Assembly (NCBI GenBank): GCA_031282925.1
Contig: JAITCT010000286.1
Location: forward strand, 1-6,202
DNA from: Dysgonamonadaceae bacterium
GTDB lineage: Bacteria; Bacteroidota; Bacteroidia; Bacteroidales; Azobacteroidaceae
Direction of reading: 5' to 3'
Length of the DNA: 6,202 nt
Each line of letters begins with the position of its first letter. The stretch's first letter is position 1. The notes beneath the pieces were generated by a model that was not told the DNA's origin, did no database searches, and worked only from the letters and a program-made list of their open reading frames with translations. Below, piece after piece: positions 5,269 through 6,202 of the stretch. The position numbers were made by a program, and so were the translations under genes.

Positions 5269-6202
5269 ATGAAAAAAATTAGCTTTTTGTTATTATTTTG
5301 TGCATTGGTTTTTGCACAAATTCGAGCGGAGATAGCTAGGGGAACGTGGGGTAACGGTTTCTCGTGGGAGATTTCCAACGACAGTGTATTAACCGTTTCC
5401 GGGGCAGGGGAAATGCCGGTGCTCTCCAGGCAGGACTTACCGGTAGGGGAAGAACCTTATACGGGAGGTGAGATAAATCCGATTTACCCTCATTTTGCAG
5501 GCGTAACCACCACCACTCCATGGTATGCCCATCGGAAAGCGGTTAAGCAGATTGTTCTACAGGCAGGTATAACTTCTATCGCGGAGTACGCTTTTTACAA
5601 GTGTAAAAACTTGTCCGGCATTCAGATACCGAGTTCTGTTACAAAAATTAAGGAAGGCGCTTTCGGCGACTGTAACGGTTTGCAGGCTATAATGTTTCCC
5701 TCTTCGGTAACCTCTATTGGGGATGACGCTTTTAATTTCTGTTCCGGCCTGACACGGTTAACTATTCCCATGAGTGTAAAAGTGATCGGACACCGTGCCT
5801 TTTTGGGCTGCAGCAACCTTGCGAATCTAACTTTAGCCGAAGGGATTGAGACCATTAACAGTGAAGCCTTTCGCGGTCTTCCTTTGACCTCGATAACAAT
5901 TCCGGCTTCGGTGAAATATATTGGCAACGGAGTTTTTAACGACTGCCATGCTTTGGTGAACATTACGGTGGCCGGTAAAACTCCTGCGGGTATAGGAGCC
6001 GACGTATGGAATTATTTGCTTACAGCGAACGGCGCTTCCGGAGAATATCCCGAATTCTACCGTGACGCTTACAGTGAAGCAGGATGGGATTTGACGAAAG
6101 GCGTCGGTAAAACGGCTCTTTATGTGGTTCCCACCGGTGCGGCGGCAACTTATAAAAAGACAGTCGAATGGAATAAGTTTTTCAGCACAAGCGCGCCAAT
6201 CA
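5269..6202 (+). CDS. BspA-like leucine-rich-repeat surface protein, 3' end outside the window
   Basis: The frame is open for 311 codons to the window edge. The signal peptide is MKKISFLLLFCALVFAQIRA (cleavage near 16-20). Residues 25-50, GTWGNGFSWEISNDSVLTVS then GAGEMP, are the usual BspA-family entry domain, and TPW (83-85) matches the conserved APW. Six LRR_5 (TpLRR) units of about 23 residues follow at 92-229. Their consensus is L-x-I-P-x-SV-x-x-IG-x-x-AF-x-x-C-x-x-L; unit 5 has RGLPL in place of the Cys segment. Residues 286-304 (YVVPTGAAATYKKTVEWNK) form the expected capping motif, separated from the repeats by an unusually long segment (about 240-285). The missing C-terminus may carry further repeats or a sorting domain. 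Family members are exported adhesins or surface proteins. ATG 5269 is chosen because the signal peptide begins there and an ATG at 5261 meets a stop at once. Confidence 0.88.
   Translation, partial: MKKISFLLLFCALVFAQIRAEIARGTWGNGFSWEISNDSVLTVSGAGEMPVLSRQDLPVGEEPYTGGEINPIYPHFAGVTTTTPWYAHRKAVKQIVLQAGITSIAEYAFYKCKNLSGIQIPSSVTKIKEGAFGDCNGLQAIMFPSSVTSIGDDAFNFCSGLTRLTIPMSVKVIGHRAFLGCSNLANLTLAEGIETINSEAFRGLPLTSITIPASVKYIGNGVFNDCHALVNITVAGKTPAGIGADVWNYLLTANGASGEYPEFYRDAYSEAGWDLTKGVGKTALYVVPTGAAATYKKTVEWNKFFSTSAPI
5542..5955 (+). repeat. Six tandem 69-bp LRR_5 coding units
   Basis: Residues 92-229 of the BspA-like protein form six units of about 23 residues. They start at VKQIVLQ, SGIQIPS, QAIMFPS, TRLTIPM, ANLTLAE and TSITIPA. 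The units are diverged in DNA, so recent expansion is not indicated. Confidence 0.85.

Noticed and set aside
5622..5963. 113-codon minus-strand frame with internal periodicity
   Set aside because: The periodicity is the antisense shadow of the 69-bp LRR units of the BspA-like gene.

Overview
The window looks like chromosomal DNA of a Bacteroidetes bacterium, most likely of the order Bacteroidales. Several promoters fit the Bacteroidetes -7 element TAnnTTTG, and start codons lack Shine-Dalgarno sequences. C-run/G-run intergenic repeats of a kind common in that phylum are present. The proteins are outer-membrane beta-barrels of Bacteroidetes type and a BspA-like leucine-rich-repeat surface protein. 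No RNA gene, integrase, transposase or CRISPR array is visible.

Layout. The left part (1-1343) is read on the minus strand and is visibly richer in G+C than the rest. It holds the first 129 codons of an unrecognised gene that leaves the window at base 1. Upstream of it lies a degenerate open reading frame (677-1343). This begins with eight 21-bp repeats encoding a VEVNI[QR]D-type heptad, carries an in-frame stop, and continues only by changing frame twice. Bases 1344-1603 are intergenic and contain a short dispersed repeat and a promoter for the next gene.

The centre (1604-4566) is a plus-strand pair of outer-membrane protein genes. The first encodes a 269-residue PorV/PorQ-like barrel. The second encodes a 680-residue barrel whose N-terminal region is a degenerate ComEA-like helix-hairpin-helix. 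The 110 bp between them is filled by two inverted copies of a C/G-run hairpin element, so downstream expression may differ from upstream expression.

The right part begins with about 700 bp without a substantial gene (4567-5268). It contains three related promoter cassettes and two related AT-rich tails, with two very short peptide ORFs. It leads into a secreted BspA-like protein with six 23-residue LRR_5 units, which runs off the right edge (5269-6202).

The most unusual parts are the repeated promoter/leader modules before the BspA-like gene and the decaying heptad-repeat gene on the left. The central pair probably works at the outer membrane. The BspA-like protein is a likely exported adhesin or surface protein. 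Nothing in the sequence ties these three parts into one pathway.
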